NCBI GenBank assembly: GCA_028707635.1 | Contig: JAQWAQ010000013.1 | Location: 1-41,088, forward strand | Reading direction: 5' to 3' | DNA length: 41,088 nt | From: Negativicutes bacterium | GTDB lineage: Bacteria > Bacillota > Negativicutes > JAAYSF01 | Part shown: one piece after another, positions 1 to 9,934 of the stretch | Layout: each line of letters opens with the position of its first letter | Position numbering within the stretch: the stretch's first letter is position 1 | The notes under the pieces: generated by a model | The model's input: the letters and a program-made list of their open reading frames with translations, nothing else | Told to the model about the DNA's origin: nothing | Database searches by the model: none | Program-made: the position numbers and the translations under genes

Positions 1-1790
1 GGGATATTGCTGCGCGGCTTGGCAGATACCAGGCACAGCTGGCCGAATTACAGCGGGTCATTGCCGCGCGAAAAAGTCTTGAGAAAGTAAATATAGCGTG
101 TTCCACGGCGGCCAAGCAAGTCACTGAGCAGGAAAAAGTCCTGAACAGTCTTGAGGCTGCCTGCCGGCAAGTTAAGGACAGACTGCAGGAGTTGCAGGAA
201 CAATGGGCTAAGGGTCAGGCCGGCTTTATGGCGGCTTCGCTGGAAGTGGGAAAGCCCTGTCCGGTATGCGGATCTGCTCATCACCCCCGGCCGGCCGAAG
301 CAAGCGGACAAATGACTGATGAACAGCAGCTAAAGGCTCAGCAGCAACGGGTGCAGAAGGCTGAACAGGAGCGTGAGGTTCAATTTCAGAAATTGGGTCA
401 TTTGAAAACCGAGTATAACACGCTTGTGAATAGACAACAGGATCTCGAACGTGAATTAGGTCTGGCGGCCGCTGCCCAGCTTAGTGATTTATTGGCCGAT
501 GAAAAAAGCAGTCAAACCAGCTATGAGGCCGCGCTGGCAGCTGAACAACAAGTCAAGAAAATTGATCGTTTATTAAGTGACCTTGAAGATCAACGCAAAG
601 AATGTGAAGAACAGGTCGAGCAAGCTGAAAAGAGTTGGCGACTGGCTGAAGCAGCCTACCAAAAGGCCGAAGCAGTAGCCAATGAACGGCAGCTGGCAGT
701 GCCGGCCGAATATCGTGATCCGGCCCAGTTGGGCAAGGCCCAGCAACAGGCCGTAAAACAGCAGACATTTCTAAGAGCGGCTCTCGAAACAGCGCAAACC
801 ACAGTTCAAGCAACTGGTCAGCAAAAGATAAAATGCCAGACCGTTCTTGACGGAGTGCAGACTCATTTTGCGGCCACTGTAAAACGGCTCGAAGCTGACG
901 AAGCAGATTTTGCAGCGCGCCTCCAGCAAGCAGGTTTTGCCGATGAAGCTGAGTATCAACAGGCAAAAAAGCCTGCCGATTATCGCGAAAAGCTTGAAGA
1001 ACGTATTGGACTATTTGATCGCGAGCTAGCAACCGCTAAAGATCGCGCCACGCGGGCCCAGCAGGAGGTTGCCGGACTAGAACAGCCGGATATGGCCATA
1101 GTGCAGAGTCGTTTGGCGGCTTGTCAGGCTGCGCATTCCGAGTTGCTTGCAGGCTATACGGCGAGTATGGCCCAAGTGGAACGGCAGGCCAAATGGCTAG
1201 ATAAATTGACGAGCATCAATACGGCAATCAGTAAGATTGAAGCCGACTATGGACTTGTCGGGCGGCTGGCCGAGGTGGTTAACGGTACTAATCCGTATAG
1301 GCTGACTTTCCAGCGGTTTGTCTTAGGGGCATTGCTTGATGATGTGGCAACAGCGGCTAATGAACGGCTGAAAACAATGAGCCGGGGCCGCTACTTGTTG
1401 CAACGGACAATGGATAGAGCCCGTAAAAATGCTGCAGGTGGACTCGAACTTGAAGTTTTTGATAACTATACCGGCGTGGCGCGCGGTGTTACCACGCTGT
1501 CAGGCGGTGAGACCTTTTTGGCTTCATTGTCATTGGCACTGGGCTTAGCTGATGTTGTCCAGTCTTACGCTGGGGGGATGCATCTTGATACCATTTTGGT
1601 TGACGAAGGGTTTGGTACCCTTGACCCAGAATGTCTCGATTTTGCCATTAAAGCTTTGCTTGACCTGCAGCGCGGCGGCCGGCTTGTCGGCATTATCTCT
1701 CATGTGCCTGAACTGAAAGAACGAATTGATGCTCGCCTTGAAGTTGTGCCAACCGAACGGGGCAGCCGAGCAAGCTTTAAGGTAGGCTAA
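1..1790 (+). CDS. sbcC: Exonuclease subunit SbcC, 3' part (5' end outside window)
   Basis: This is the C-terminal part of SbcC, the SMC/Rad50-like ATPase of the SbcCD nuclease, which processes hairpins and DNA ends. The reading frame is open from base 3, so the gene starts upstream of the window and is partial. The zinc-hook motif CPVCGS is encoded near 258-272 and is flanked by long Gln/Glu/Ala-rich coiled coil. The ABC signature TLSGGETFLASLSLALGLAD is followed by Walker B with its catalytic glutamate (ILVDEGFGTLDPE) and a switch histidine (IISHVPEL). The order hook, coiled coil, signature, Walker B is the Rad50/SbcC C-terminal half. addB follows 24 bp downstream on the same strand, so a repair operon is likely. 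The sbcD partner would lie upstream, out of view. Confidence 0.95.
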   Translation, partial: DIAARLGRYQAQLAELQRVIAARKSLEKVNIACSTAAKQVTEQEKVLNSLEAACRQVKDRLQELQEQWAKGQAGFMAASLEVGKPCPVCGSAHHPRPAEASGQMTDEQQLKAQQQRVQKAEQEREVQFQKLGHLKTEYNTLVNRQQDLERELGLAAAAQLSDLLADEKSSQTSYEAALAAEQQVKKIDRLLSDLEDQRKECEEQVEQAEKSWRLAEAAYQKAEAVANERQLAVPAEYRDPAQLGKAQQQAVKQQTFLRAALETAQTTVQATGQQKIKCQTVLDGVQTHFAATVKRLEADEADFAARLQQAGFADEAEYQQAKKPADYREKLEERIGLFDRELATAKDRATRAQQEVAGLEQPDMAIVQSRLAACQAAHSELLAGYTASMAQVERQAKWLDKLTSINTAISKIEADYGLVGRLAEVVNGTNPYRLTFQRFVLGALLDDVATAANERLKTMSRGRYLLQRTMDRARKNAAGGLELEVFDNYTGVARGVTTLSGGETFLASLSLALGLADVVQSYAGGMHLDTILVDEGFGTLDPECLDFAIKALLDLQRGGRLVGIISHVPELKERIDARLEVVPTERGSRASFKVG

Positions 1791-1814
1791 AGAGTGAATA
1801 TAGAGGAGATTGAC

Positions 1815-4800
1815 ATGAGCCTTAGATTGATACTAGGACGGGCCGGCAGCGGCAAAACTCATCTTTGCCTGGAAGAAATCCGTGAACGACTGCGTGAGGC
1901 CCCCGAGGGGCATCCACTGGTGCTGCTGCTGCCAGAACATGCTACTTTTCAGGTCGAACGAGAATTAGCGGCAACACCTGGACTGGGAGGGTTCGCGCGG
2001 GCCTATGTCGTCGGATTCCGCCGATTGGCCCATCGGGTTCTGTTAGACACTGGTGGTGGTGCGCGTCCGCATATTTCGGAGCTCGGTAAACGATTAGTTT
2101 TAAGCAGGCTTATGCAGGAGCACCAAAATGATCTCAAAATGTTTCACAGGGTGTCCAGTCAACGGGCTTTTGCCGAAACGCTGGCAGGGATGATTCAAGA
2201 ATTTAAAACCTATGCTGTTTCGCCCGAGAGTTTGGCCCAGACGGTAAATTCGCTTCAGGCTTCGCCACTTTCCGATAAACTGCATGACTTGTCGCTCTTA
2301 TATCAGGACTTCACGCAGTTTCTAGCGGGTCGCTATACCGATCCGGAAGATAGCTTGGCACTGTTAGCCGAAAAAGTTCCGCAATCATTGCTGCTGCAGG
2401 GCGCCGAGGTATGGGTGGATGGCTTTACTTGGTTTAATCCGCGGGAAATGGCTGTTTTGTCTCAAATGATGCAAACAGCGCAAACCGTGAATATTACCTT
2501 ATGCCTTAACGATGCGAAGAACCCCTGCCATGAACAGGAAACAGCCCTGTTTCACCGGCAGTGGCTGACAAGGCGTAAATTGATCGATTTGGCGCAGAGC
2601 CGCAAGATCGAAGTCAGCGAAACCGAACTTAACAGCAGCAGACGGTTTTCGCGTTCATTGCTTGGTCATGTTGAAGAACAATTTTATTCTTTTCCCCCTG
2701 TGCCTTTTGTAGGTGAAAAAGCAGGCCTTGTACTTGTAGAAGCGGCTAACAGGCGGATTGAGGTTGAAGGAATTGCCCGGGATATTATTAGGCTGTGCCG
2801 GGAAGAGGGCTGTCGTTGGCGTGATATTGTAATATTGCTGCGCGATGTTGAAAACTACGGCGAGCTTGTTGGAACAGTCTTGGCTGATTATGATATTCCC
2901 TTTTTCAGTGATCAGCATATTCAGCCTGTGCATCATCCCTTGGCTGAACTGATTCGGTCCGCACTGGAGACGATAACAGGCAACTGGCATTATGATGCTG
3001 TTTTTCGGTGTTTCAAGACTGATTTATTTAGGGTGTCAAGACCAGAAATTGATGAATTGGAGAACTATGTTCTGGAGTTTGGTATTCGCGGCTCACGGTG
3101 GAAAAATACCCAGCCCTGGAACTTTATTCGTAAATTTTCGCTTGATGAAGACGCTGAGCTTGGCGAAGTTGCGCTTAGTTATTTAGACCATATTAATGTG
3201 ATTCGAAATCAGGCCGCTACGCCGCTGCTCCAGTTTGACCAGCAGGTTAAGCAGGCTAAAACAGCTGTTCAAATGACAGAAGCCCTGTACAGCCTGTTAC
3301 TTAGTCTCAATGTACCGGATAAGCTTGAACAGTGGGCGCAGGCCGCTGAAGTTGATGGTGATTTGGAACAAGCCCGTGAACACCGCCAGATGTGGAACAA
3401 TGTGATTGATTTGTTTGACCAGCTTGTTGAGGCTTGCGGTGATGAGGAATGTCTCTTAGCCGATTATGCTGCTGTGATGAACGACGGACTTGAAGGGTTA
3501 AAACTCAGCCTGATTCCACCCGGGCTTGATCATATTACTGTTTCGCCGCTTGATAGGACAAGTGTCGCCAATGTTGGGGCTGTTTATCTGCCTGGCGTTA
3601 ATGATGGCGTGCTGCCGATGCGCGGCCGCGGTGAGGGGCTTTTAACTGACGCGGAACGAATTAAGGTTGCGGCAGTCGGGCTTGAGCTTGCGCCTGGGGC
3701 GCTGGCCGATACTTTCGCCGAGCGGTTTATGGTTTATACTGCGTTGACGCGGGCGGCTGATTACTTGTGGGTTAGTTATGCTTTGGCCGATGAGGAAGGC
3801 AAGGGACTTAGTCCGTCACTGGTGATTAGCCGTCTGAAAGAATTGGCCGGGCAACAGGTTAAAGCGCTGCCGCTGGAACCGGCATTAGGCAGTGAGAAAA
3901 TGTATATTGCTCATCCGCGAAGCAGTCTATCGGCCCTTGCAGCCGGGCTGCGCTTGCATAAAAGCGGGCAGGCCATAGCTGGTTTGTGGTGGGATGTATA
4001 TAACTGGGCACTGCAGAACAGTGCGGTTAAAGCACAACTGGGCCGGGCACTGGCCGGCTTGTTTCATCATAATCAGGAGGCCAGCCTGCCGGTTGCTTTG
4101 GCCGGACGGCTGTACGGGCCAACCCGCAAACTGCGCGGTAGTGTTACGCGCTTTGAGAGCTTTCGGGCCTGTCCGTTCCGGCATTTCTCTCAATATGGTC
4201 TAAGCCTCAAAGAAAGAGCTGTCTTTAAGCTCAAAGCGCCTGACTTAGGGCAGTTCTTACATGCCGCGATCAAGGGCTTTGGCGATAAAATGCAGGCGGC
4301 GGGGCGGGAATGGGGTAGTGTTGATGAAAGTGAATACCAAAGTTTGTGTGAGGATATTGTGGGTGAACTTGCCCCTAAACTTCAGAATGAAATTCTCCTG
4401 AGTAATGAGCAACACAAGAATTTATTAAAAAGACTGACTCATACTGTGGAACGCTCGGTGCGACGCCTGGTCGAGTTTGATCGGGCCAGCAAATTCAAAC
4501 CTCGGGCGCTGGAAAAATCCTTTGGCCGGGGCCAAGGGGCGCTGCCGCCGTTGAGCTATCAACTGCCGGACGGAACTAGCGTCGAAATTGTCGGTCAAAT
4601 TGACCGTTTGGATACAGCCGAGCATGATGGTCGGCAGTATATCCTGATTATTGATTATAAATCAGGCGGGGCGTGGCTCAAGTTAGTCGATGTTTATCAT
4701 GGACTTAAACTTCAGTTGCTGACCTATTTGCTTGTCGCGCAGCGGGCGGCGGAAGAAATACTAGGTGTTTCTGATTGTCAGCCAGCTGGGATCCTTTACT

Positions 4801-5276
4801 ATTTTCTTAAAAACCCAACCGTGACAGCATCTAATGTACTAAGCGCCGAGGAAGCCACCAAAGAGGTCAACAACCAATTGAAAATGCCGGGCTGGACGTT
4901 GGCTGACCCGGAAGTGGCTCGCGCCATTGATAATACTTTGGAACCGAAAGCCGAGTTTTTAAAATTGGCAATTAAAAAGGACGGCGACTTTTACAGCAAT
5001 TGTCAGGCCTATGTCAAGACAGCCGACGAATTCACGCTGCTGCTTGACCATGTAGAAAAGGTGCTTGTTAAAACAGCGCAAAATATCATGACTGGTGATA
5101 TTTCCATAAGTCCGTATGTGATCGACCGTCAGTCACCCTGTAGCTTCTGCCGTTATCTGCCTGTTTGCCAATTTGATCGGCTGTTGCCGGAAAATGACTA
5201 TCGGAAGCTGCCGCATTATGACGATGCAACAATGATGAAGGTTCTGACGGAGCAAAAAAGGGGTGGTGAGGCATGA
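1815..5276 (+). CDS. addB: ATP-dependent helicase/deoxyribonuclease subunit B (AddB)
   Basis: AddB is the second nuclease/helicase-like subunit of AddAB, the Firmicute counterpart of RecBCD that resects double-strand breaks up to a Chi site. The frame is open from GTG 1794. ATG 1815 is preferred because GAGGAG lies six bases upstream and the protein then starts MSLRLILGRAGSGKT, with the Walker A motif at residues 8-15. That gives about 1153 residues, the normal AddB length. The C-terminal nuclease motif is ILIIDYKSGG. The family's iron-sulfur cysteines are visible as FRACPF and the terminal SPCSFCRYLPVCQFD. The stop overlaps the addA start by four bases (ATGA), which indicates translational coupling. 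Confidence 0.95.
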   Translation: MSLRLILGRAGSGKTHLCLEEIRERLREAPEGHPLVLLLPEHATFQVERELAATPGLGGFARAYVVGFRRLAHRVLLDTGGGARPHISELGKRLVLSRLMQEHQNDLKMFHRVSSQRAFAETLAGMIQEFKTYAVSPESLAQTVNSLQASPLSDKLHDLSLLYQDFTQFLAGRYTDPEDSLALLAEKVPQSLLLQGAEVWVDGFTWFNPREMAVLSQMMQTAQTVNITLCLNDAKNPCHEQETALFHRQWLTRRKLIDLAQSRKIEVSETELNSSRRFSRSLLGHVEEQFYSFPPVPFVGEKAGLVLVEAANRRIEVEGIARDIIRLCREEGCRWRDIVILLRDVENYGELVGTVLADYDIPFFSDQHIQPVHHPLAELIRSALETITGNWHYDAVFRCFKTDLFRVSRPEIDELENYVLEFGIRGSRWKNTQPWNFIRKFSLDEDAELGEVALSYLDHINVIRNQAATPLLQFDQQVKQAKTAVQMTEALYSLLLSLNVPDKLEQWAQAAEVDGDLEQAREHRQMWNNVIDLFDQLVEACGDEECLLADYAAVMNDGLEGLKLSLIPPGLDHITVSPLDRTSVANVGAVYLPGVNDGVLPMRGRGEGLLTDAERIKVAAVGLELAPGALADTFAERFMVYTALTRAADYLWVSYALADEEGKGLSPSLVISRLKELAGQQVKALPLEPALGSEKMYIAHPRSSLSALAAGLRLHKSGQAIAGLWWDVYNWALQNSAVKAQLGRALAGLFHHNQEASLPVALAGRLYGPTRKLRGSVTRFESFRACPFRHFSQYGLSLKERAVFKLKAPDLGQFLHAAIKGFGDKMQAAGREWGSVDESEYQSLCEDIVGELAPKLQNEILLSNEQHKNLLKRLTHTVERSVRRLVEFDRASKFKPRALEKSFGRGQGALPPLSYQLPDGTSVEIVGQIDRLDTAEHDGRQYILIIDYKSGGAWLKLVDVYHGLKLQLLTYLLVAQRAAEEILGVSDCQPAGILYYFLKNPTVTASNVLSAEEATKEVNNQLKMPGWTLADPEVARAIDNTLEPKAEFLKLAIKKDGDFYSNCQAYVKTADEFTLLLDHVEKVLVKTAQNIMTGDISISPYVIDRQSPCSFCRYLPVCQFDRLLPENDYRKLPHYDDATMMKVLTEQKRGGEA

Positions 5277-8200
5277 GTTGGTCAGATAAGCAAATGGAGG
5301 CGATTACAGCAAGGCGGCAGAATGTGCTTGTTGCCGCCGCTGCAGGCTCGGGCAAGACATCAGTGCTTGTCGAGCGCATTATCCAGCGCATCACTGATGA
5401 CAATGATCCCCTTGATGTAGATAAGCTGCTCGTCGTCACCTTTACCAATGCAGCAGCGGCTGAAATGCGAGCCCGCATTGGGGCGGCAATTGCCGAAGCA
5501 CTTAAACAGCAACAAGGCTCCCGGCATTTGGAACGGCAGTTGGTACTACTCAATTCATCGTCAATTTCAACGATCCACTCCTTCTGTCAAACGACCGTTC
5601 GGCAGAACTTCCATATATTAGATCTTGACCCGAAATTCCGGGTGGCTGGTGAAGCCGAATGTGCTTTGCTCAAAAATGATGTTTTGCAGGATATGTTTGA
5701 AGAATTTTATACCAACGGTGATGCGGGCTTTTTGCAGTTTGTTGAGCATTATGGGGATGATCATAGTGATGAACCGCTCTACAACCTTATTTTGGGGCTG
5801 TATAACTTTTCCCGTAGCCATCCTTGGCCGGATTATTGGCTGCGCAGCCTAAAAGACGCCTTTGCCTTAGAGCCGGATGCGACCATTGAGGCTACGCCCT
5901 GGTCAGAACTGATTCGCGACAAGGTAATTATTGAGCTTGAGCAAGTTAGGCAGGAAGTCGAAGCTCTTATGATCGAAGCCATGAGGCCTGGTAATCCAGA
6001 CGCTTATGCCGGGGTGTTTGAGTCTGACTTGGTCATTATCGATGAGGTCATCGCGGCGGCCCAGGAGACGTGGAACAAAGCAGAAACAGCGCTAACTAAT
6101 GTCGTTTACACCAAGCTGCCAGCTATCAAAGGCATAGATGATGATGTTAAAAAGTACTTCCAGACCGGGCGGGATCATTTTAAAAAGAAAATTAAAAAGT
6201 TTCGGGATGAATATTTTAACAGACCTGCTGAAGATCTTTTGGCTGATTTGCAAAAAGCCGCGCCGCTGGTTGAGGCCCTGGCCGAATTGACGATTGCTTT
6301 TGGCGAGCATTATGCCGCTATGAAGAAGGACAAAGCACTGGTTGATTTTAATGATTTGGAGCATTTCTGTTTAAGGGTGCTGTGTCATAGTGAAGCCAAG
6401 CCGGGGGAGATCCGGCCGTCTGCTGCTGCCCAAGCGCTCCAGGACAAATATGCTGAAATTATGATTGATGAATATCAGGATACTAACGGTGTGCAGGAAA
6501 CAATTTTACGGCTGATTGCCAGGCCGAATGAGCCAAACCTGTTTATGGTGGGCGATGTAAAGCAGAGTATTTATCGTTTCCGGCTGGCAGAGCCTGAATT
6601 ATTTATTCAAAAGTATCTTGAATATCCGCTGGGTGATGGCGAGAACTGCCGCCGGATTGATTTGGCACAAAACTTCCGTAGCCGGGCTGGTATTCTCCAT
6701 GCTGTCAACTTTTTGTTTACCCAGCTCATGGCACCACGTGTTGCTGAATTAAGTTATGGTGAAGCTGAAAAGCTCAACCCAGGTCCAGATTATCCAGCTT
6801 GTGATGGAAGTACGACGGCGGGGCCAGTCGAACTTTGCCTGATTGATGCAGATAGTGAGCAGGAAAAAATCGGGGCCGAAGAAGCACAAGAACCGCAAGA
6901 TGAGGTGAGTAGTTCCAATAACGGTGAATTCGCTGTTGAGGAAGAACTGACCGGTTTTGAACTTGAAGCCCGGCTGATCGGGAAAAAAATTACCAGTTTG
7001 ATGAGTGATGGCTCCCAAGTTTTTGACAAACATAGCAAAGGTTATCGTCGGCTTGAATGGCGGGACATTGTTATTTTGTTGCGTTCTACCAAGGGCAAAG
7101 CCGGTGTGCTGCTAGAGACATTACGACAGGTCGGTATTCCAGTCTACGCCGAGGTCGATTCTGGTTATTTTCGGGAAATAGAGGTCCAGGTCATGCTGTC
7201 GCTCTTAAGCGTCATCGACAATCCTCGGCAGGACATTCACTTGGCCGGGATATTGCGGTCACCTATTGTAGGCCTGTCGGCGGCCCAATTGGCTGAAATG
7301 AGGCTGGCCAATAAGGATGGCGATTTGTGGAGTGCGCTCACGGCACTTGAAGTCGCGGTAGAAAACCCCTTAACGGCTGCAGTTGGACATTTTATAAGTC
7401 AGCTGAATCAGTGGCGAGCCCTTTCGCGTCGGAAAGGCGTGCCACAGCTGATTTGGCAAATCTATCGTGATACCGGCTATTATGATTATGTTGGCGGTAT
7501 GCCGGGAGGAACGCTGCGGCAGGCAAATCTGCGGGCATTGTATGATCGGGCTCGCCAGTATGAGGCCACGAACTTCCGGGGGTTGTTCCGGTTCCTCCGG
7601 TTTATTGACCAACTGAAAGACAAGGGCTCTGATCTGGCGGTAGCGCGGGCTTTAGGTGAGAGTGAAAACGTTGTGCGGGTCATGAGCATCCATAAAAGTA
7701 AAGGCCTTGAATTTCCGGTCGTGTTTGTGGCCGATTTAGGAAAGAATTTCAATCTCCAGGATAGTAATGGTCTGGTATTGTGCCATAAAATCCTTGGGGT
7801 CGGTCCGTATGTAACCAATCCTGACCTTCGTTATCGTTATCCGACAATTGCGCGGCGCGCGATTGCCTTTAAAATGGAAATGGAGACTAAAGCCGAAGAA
7901 TTGCGGATCTTGTATGTGGCGTTGACTCGGGCCAGGGAAAAGCTGATTTTGGTTGGTTCAGTCAAAAAATTGGCGAAGCGGGTACCAAAGTGGTGCCGGA
8001 CAGTTGGTCTTGTAAAGCCGTTGTTGCCGGAATCCCTGATTGCCGGGGCGAAAAGCTATCTTGACTGGATTTGTCCAGCCGTGGCCCGTCATGAGCAGGG
8101 GCGTGTGTTACGGGAATTTGCTGAATCACAGGATCGGCCTGGCAGCCTCTTGGCGAACGATGCATCAGAATGGGAAATAACCATTTGGCAGCGTCAGGAT

Positions 8201-8986
8201 TTAACGATTACTGATGAGAATATAAACGTTGAGACACCGTTGATGACGGCTGTGCAGAAGCTGGAGCCTGTGCCAGAAGGCAGTGGTACTGAATGGGTTG
8301 AGAAGCTATTGGGCTGGCAATACACTTATAGCTCGGCGGTTGGTAAACCGGCCAAGTTATCGGTAACCGAGATTAAACGGCGGTTTGAGCTTGAAAATTT
8401 TGAGGATGCTCACAAGCTCTTTGAGCGTCCGCCCATCGTGTCCAGACCGCGGTTCGTCCAGTCCAGCGGTAAGCTTTCTGCTGCCGAGCATGGCACTCTT
8501 GTGCATTACTTTATGCAGCATATTGATTTAACTGGTGACGTATCAGAAGAAGGTCTTGCCAGACAGCGGGAAGAAATGGTAAGACGGGAGCTGCTGCTGC
8601 CTGATCAGGCCGAAGGAATAGACCTCAAAGCTGCCGCTGCTTTCTTTGCGGCTGGACTTGGCCGCCGCTTGCTTGCCTCGCCTTGCGTCAGGCGCGAACT
8701 ACCGTTTAGTCTGACGCTGCCAGCCGAACGTTTTTACCGCGACTTGGCCGTCAAGGATGAAGGTGTTTTTGTTCAGGGGGTTATTGATGTTCTATTTGAT
8801 GACCCGGCCGGGTTGATATTGGTCGATTATAAAACTGATCGTGCGGCTGAGGCTGCCGCGCTGGCTGAAAAATATGCTGTTCAGCTTAACCTGTACGCCG
8901 AAGCGGTTGGAATGATCCTGCGCCGTCCGGTGGCAGAAAAATATTTATATCTGTTTAGCAGCGGGCAAGTCGCCCGAATTATATGA
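5273..8986 (+). CDS. addA: ATP-dependent helicase/nuclease subunit A (AddA)
   Basis: AddA is the UvrD-like 3'-5' helicase and nuclease subunit of AddAB. It is 1237 residues, a typical length. The N-terminus carries the Q-motif region and Walker A (AAAAGSGKTSVLVERI, residues about 21-36). Helicase motif II reads MIDEYQDTN, motif III GDVKQSIYRFR, motif V VMSIHKSKGLEFPVVF and motif VI LYVALTRAREKL. The C-terminal RecB-family nuclease motif is GLILVDYKTDR. The ATG overlaps the addB stop by four bases, and GGTGAGG precedes it. No frameshift or missing motif is seen. It is the last member of the apparent sbcC-addB-addA operon; the next gene starts 18 bp further on with its own strong ribosome-binding site and may be co-transcribed. 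Confidence 0.96.
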   Translation: MSWSDKQMEAITARRQNVLVAAAAGSGKTSVLVERIIQRITDDNDPLDVDKLLVVTFTNAAAAEMRARIGAAIAEALKQQQGSRHLERQLVLLNSSSISTIHSFCQTTVRQNFHILDLDPKFRVAGEAECALLKNDVLQDMFEEFYTNGDAGFLQFVEHYGDDHSDEPLYNLILGLYNFSRSHPWPDYWLRSLKDAFALEPDATIEATPWSELIRDKVIIELEQVRQEVEALMIEAMRPGNPDAYAGVFESDLVIIDEVIAAAQETWNKAETALTNVVYTKLPAIKGIDDDVKKYFQTGRDHFKKKIKKFRDEYFNRPAEDLLADLQKAAPLVEALAELTIAFGEHYAAMKKDKALVDFNDLEHFCLRVLCHSEAKPGEIRPSAAAQALQDKYAEIMIDEYQDTNGVQETILRLIARPNEPNLFMVGDVKQSIYRFRLAEPELFIQKYLEYPLGDGENCRRIDLAQNFRSRAGILHAVNFLFTQLMAPRVAELSYGEAEKLNPGPDYPACDGSTTAGPVELCLIDADSEQEKIGAEEAQEPQDEVSSSNNGEFAVEEELTGFELEARLIGKKITSLMSDGSQVFDKHSKGYRRLEWRDIVILLRSTKGKAGVLLETLRQVGIPVYAEVDSGYFREIEVQVMLSLLSVIDNPRQDIHLAGILRSPIVGLSAAQLAEMRLANKDGDLWSALTALEVAVENPLTAAVGHFISQLNQWRALSRRKGVPQLIWQIYRDTGYYDYVGGMPGGTLRQANLRALYDRARQYEATNFRGLFRFLRFIDQLKDKGSDLAVARALGESENVVRVMSIHKSKGLEFPVVFVADLGKNFNLQDSNGLVLCHKILGVGPYVTNPDLRYRYPTIARRAIAFKMEMETKAEELRILYVALTRAREKLILVGSVKKLAKRVPKWCRTVGLVKPLLPESLIAGAKSYLDWICPAVARHEQGRVLREFAESQDRPGSLLANDASEWEITIWQRQDLTITDENINVETPLMTAVQKLEPVPEGSGTEWVEKLLGWQYTYSSAVGKPAKLSVTEIKRRFELENFEDAHKLFERPPIVSRPRFVQSSGKLSAAEHGTLVHYFMQHIDLTGDVSEEGLARQREEMVRRELLLPDQAEGIDLKAAAAFFAAGLGRRLLASPCVRRELPFSLTLPAERFYRDLAVKDEGVFVQGVIDVLFDDPAGLILVDYKTDRAAEAAALAEKYAVQLNLYAEAVGMILRRPVAEKYLYLFSSGQVARII

Positions 8987-9004
8987 TATCAGGAGGCTAA
9001 AAAC

Positions 9005-9787
9005 ATGGAGGAAACAACAGTTTTATATGAGAAAAACGATCGCGTTGCGATCCTTACTCTCAACCGTCCTATGGCATTAAACTCGCTCAATCAGCAGATG
9101 GTTGACGAGCTAATGGCGGCCTTGGCTTCAATTAAGGCCGATAAAGGTGTCAGAGTGGTTATTCTGACTGGCAGCGGGCGGGCATTTTCGGCCGGTGGAG
9201 ATTTAAATTACCTTGAAAGTATTGCGGGGACGCCTGCTGCTCACGAGTTTATCAGTCAGGTGGGCAAGCTTGTGGCAATCATCATGGATTTGCCCCAACC
9301 GGTCGTTGCCATGGTCAATGGCGCGGCAGCCGGAGCCGGCTTTAATCTGGCGCTGGCCTGCGATCTTGTTATTGCATCAAAAGGCGCCAAGTTTGCCCAA
9401 AGTTTTGTTAAAGTGGGGCTGGTACCTGACTGTGGTGGTATGTATTTGTTACCGCGCTTGGCTGGGTTGAGCAAAGCCAAGGAACTCATGTTTACGGCTG
9501 ATATTATCGGCGCCGAAGAGGCCGCTAGGCTTGGGCTGGTCAATAAGGTTGTTGAGTCGGATGAACTTGGCAGGACTGTCGCTGAATTGGCTGAAAAGTT
9601 GACAACCGCGGCACCGTTGGCAATTGCCCATATGAAGCGGGTTCTTAACAAAAGTGATGAGTTAACGCTTCAAGAGTCCTTGAGCATGGAAGCCGAACTC
9701 CAGGCGGAAAGCCTGGCAACTGCTGACTATCTGGAAGGGGTAAAGGCCTTTCGGGAAAAACGGCAGCCAGTATTTCAGGGGAAATGA
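9005..9787 (+). CDS. Enoyl-CoA hydratase/isomerase (crotonase) family protein, PaaG/isomerase-like
   Basis: A 260-residue crotonase-fold protein acting on acyl-CoA thioesters in the cytoplasm. AGGAGG lies upstream of ATG 9005. The first oxyanion-hole segment is GRAFSAGGDLNYLE and the second is NGAAAGAGFNLALACDLVIA. The two glutamates of true enoyl-CoA hydratases (in GGGCE and GQPE of the rat enzyme) are Asn and Phe here. Instead an aspartate appears in GLVPDCGGMYLLPRLAG, as in PaaG-type and other enoyl-CoA isomerases. I therefore infer a double-bond isomerase rather than a hydratase; the substrate is unknown. It sits 18 bp behind addA but is functionally unrelated to it. A strong terminator follows. 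No other beta-oxidation gene is in the window. Confidence 0.85.
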   Translation: MEETTVLYEKNDRVAILTLNRPMALNSLNQQMVDELMAALASIKADKGVRVVILTGSGRAFSAGGDLNYLESIAGTPAAHEFISQVGKLVAIIMDLPQPVVAMVNGAAAGAGFNLALACDLVIASKGAKFAQSFVKVGLVPDCGGMYLLPRLAGLSKAKELMFTADIIGAEEAARLGLVNKVVESDELGRTVAELAEKLTTAAPLAIAHMKRVLNKSDELTLQESLSMEAELQAESLATADYLEGVKAFREKRQPVFQGK

Positions 9788-9805
9788 AAAATCATTACCT
9801 ATGAG

Positions 9806-9844
9806 GGGAAAGGCCCGGACGACAGTCCGGGTCTTTCCCTTTTT
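9806..9844 (+). terminator. Intrinsic terminator after the crotonase gene
   Basis: A 15-bp stem (GGGAAAGGCCCGGAC at 9806-9820, GACA loop, complementary arm at 9825-9839 with one G-T pair) is followed by a run of T. It ends the upstream sbcC-addBA-crotonase transcription unit and separates it from lutABC. Confidence 0.88.
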
Positions 9845-9934
9845 GATAGTACAAAGCAATAATTGCAGCAAATAGGATAATAAGCCGATGAACGACTCAT
9901 AATAGACATAAGTAACATGTATGGGGGAATGAAA

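Noticed and set aside
553..1032. 159-codon minus-strand frame inside sbcC
   Set aside because: It is antisense to the coiled-coil part of sbcC, rich in Gln/Leu by complementarity, and has no independent signals.
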